From assembly GCA_013213875.1 (NCBI GenBank), contig JABSSV010000352.1, forward strand, positions 1 through 5,562: a stretch of 5,562 nt of DNA, in the 5' to 3' direction. Below, one piece after another: positions 5,449 to 5,562 of the stretch (positions are counted from its first letter, which is position 1; every line of letters begins with the position of its first letter). The stretch is from Lysobacterales bacterium (GTDB lineage Bacteria > Pseudomonadota > Gammaproteobacteria > Xanthomonadales > SZUA-36). The notes below the pieces were generated by a model. It had not been told where the DNA came from. It ran no database searches and saw only the letters and a program-made list of their open reading frames with translations. Both the position numbers and the translations under genes were made by a program.

Positions 5449-5562
5449 ATGTTCGACATCGGTTTTGCCGAAGTATTCCTGCTGTCCATCATCGGGCTGC
5501 TGGTGCTGGGCCCGGAACGGCTGCCCGGCGTTGCCAGGACTCTGGGCGGCTTTGTACGCAAA
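5449..5562 (+). CDS. tatB: Sec-independent translocase subunit TatB (5' part, cut by window end)
   Basis: The first 38 codons are present and open to the window edge. TatB joins TatC in the receptor complex that recognises twin-arginine signal peptides. The start MFDIGFAEVFLLSIIGLLVL contains the conserved transmembrane Glu8, followed by GPERLPGVARTLG with the invariant GPERLP hinge that separates TatB from TatA. The ATG lies 12 bp after the tatA stop, with only a weak purine-rich sequence (GCAGCAGA) upstream, so translation may depend on tatA. The cytoplasmic helical part and presumably tatC lie outside the window. Confidence 0.96.
   Translation, partial: MFDIGFAEVFLLSIIGLLVLGPERLPGVARTLGGFVRK

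Overview
The window looks like a chromosomal segment of a GC-rich gammaproteobacterium. The supporting signs are a QueD that I recall as very close to the E. coli protein, a classical tatA-tatB pair, and a predicted secreted protein ending in an IPTL-type C-terminal sorting signal. All supported genes lie on the + strand. No mobile element, CRISPR array, rRNA or tRNA was seen. The taxonomic call is an inference from protein character only.

Layout. (1) 21-3417: three genes joined by ATGA stop/start overlaps. They encode an exported alpha/beta hydrolase of the tripeptidyl-aminopeptidase (S33) type, a NatA-like ABC ATPase and a NatB-like ABC-2 permease. (2) 3418-3491: a short gap almost filled by a strong two-part GC hairpin, whose 3' half overlaps a possible promoter for the next gene. 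(3) 3492-3860: queD (6-carboxy-5,6,7,8-tetrahydropterin synthase, queuosine pathway), closed by a small intrinsic terminator. (4) 3861-4156: the largest non-coding stretch. It holds the terminator, a hairpin flanked by an 11-bp direct repeat, and then an AT-rich promoter region with a spaced direct repeat, a 14-bp perfect palindrome inside the promoter and an inverted repeat near the predicted transcription start. (5) 4157-5107: a secreted, propeller-like protein of unknown function with an IPTL-CTERM tail. (6) 5185-5562: tatA and the first 38 codons of tatB; tatC presumably follows outside the window.

How the genes work together. The hydrolase/NatA/NatB trio is tightly coupled in translation, so its products probably act in one process at the inner membrane and periplasm; the substrate cannot be read from the sequence. 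queD and tatAB are housekeeping units. The IPTL-CTERM protein has its own unusually elaborate control region and is the most distinctive locus here. Its sorting would need an exosortase (XrtH type) encoded elsewhere in the genome. No wholly new system is evident. The best leads are the control region at 4031-4156, the variant IPTL signal, the possibly leaderless queD and the hydrolase-transporter operon.
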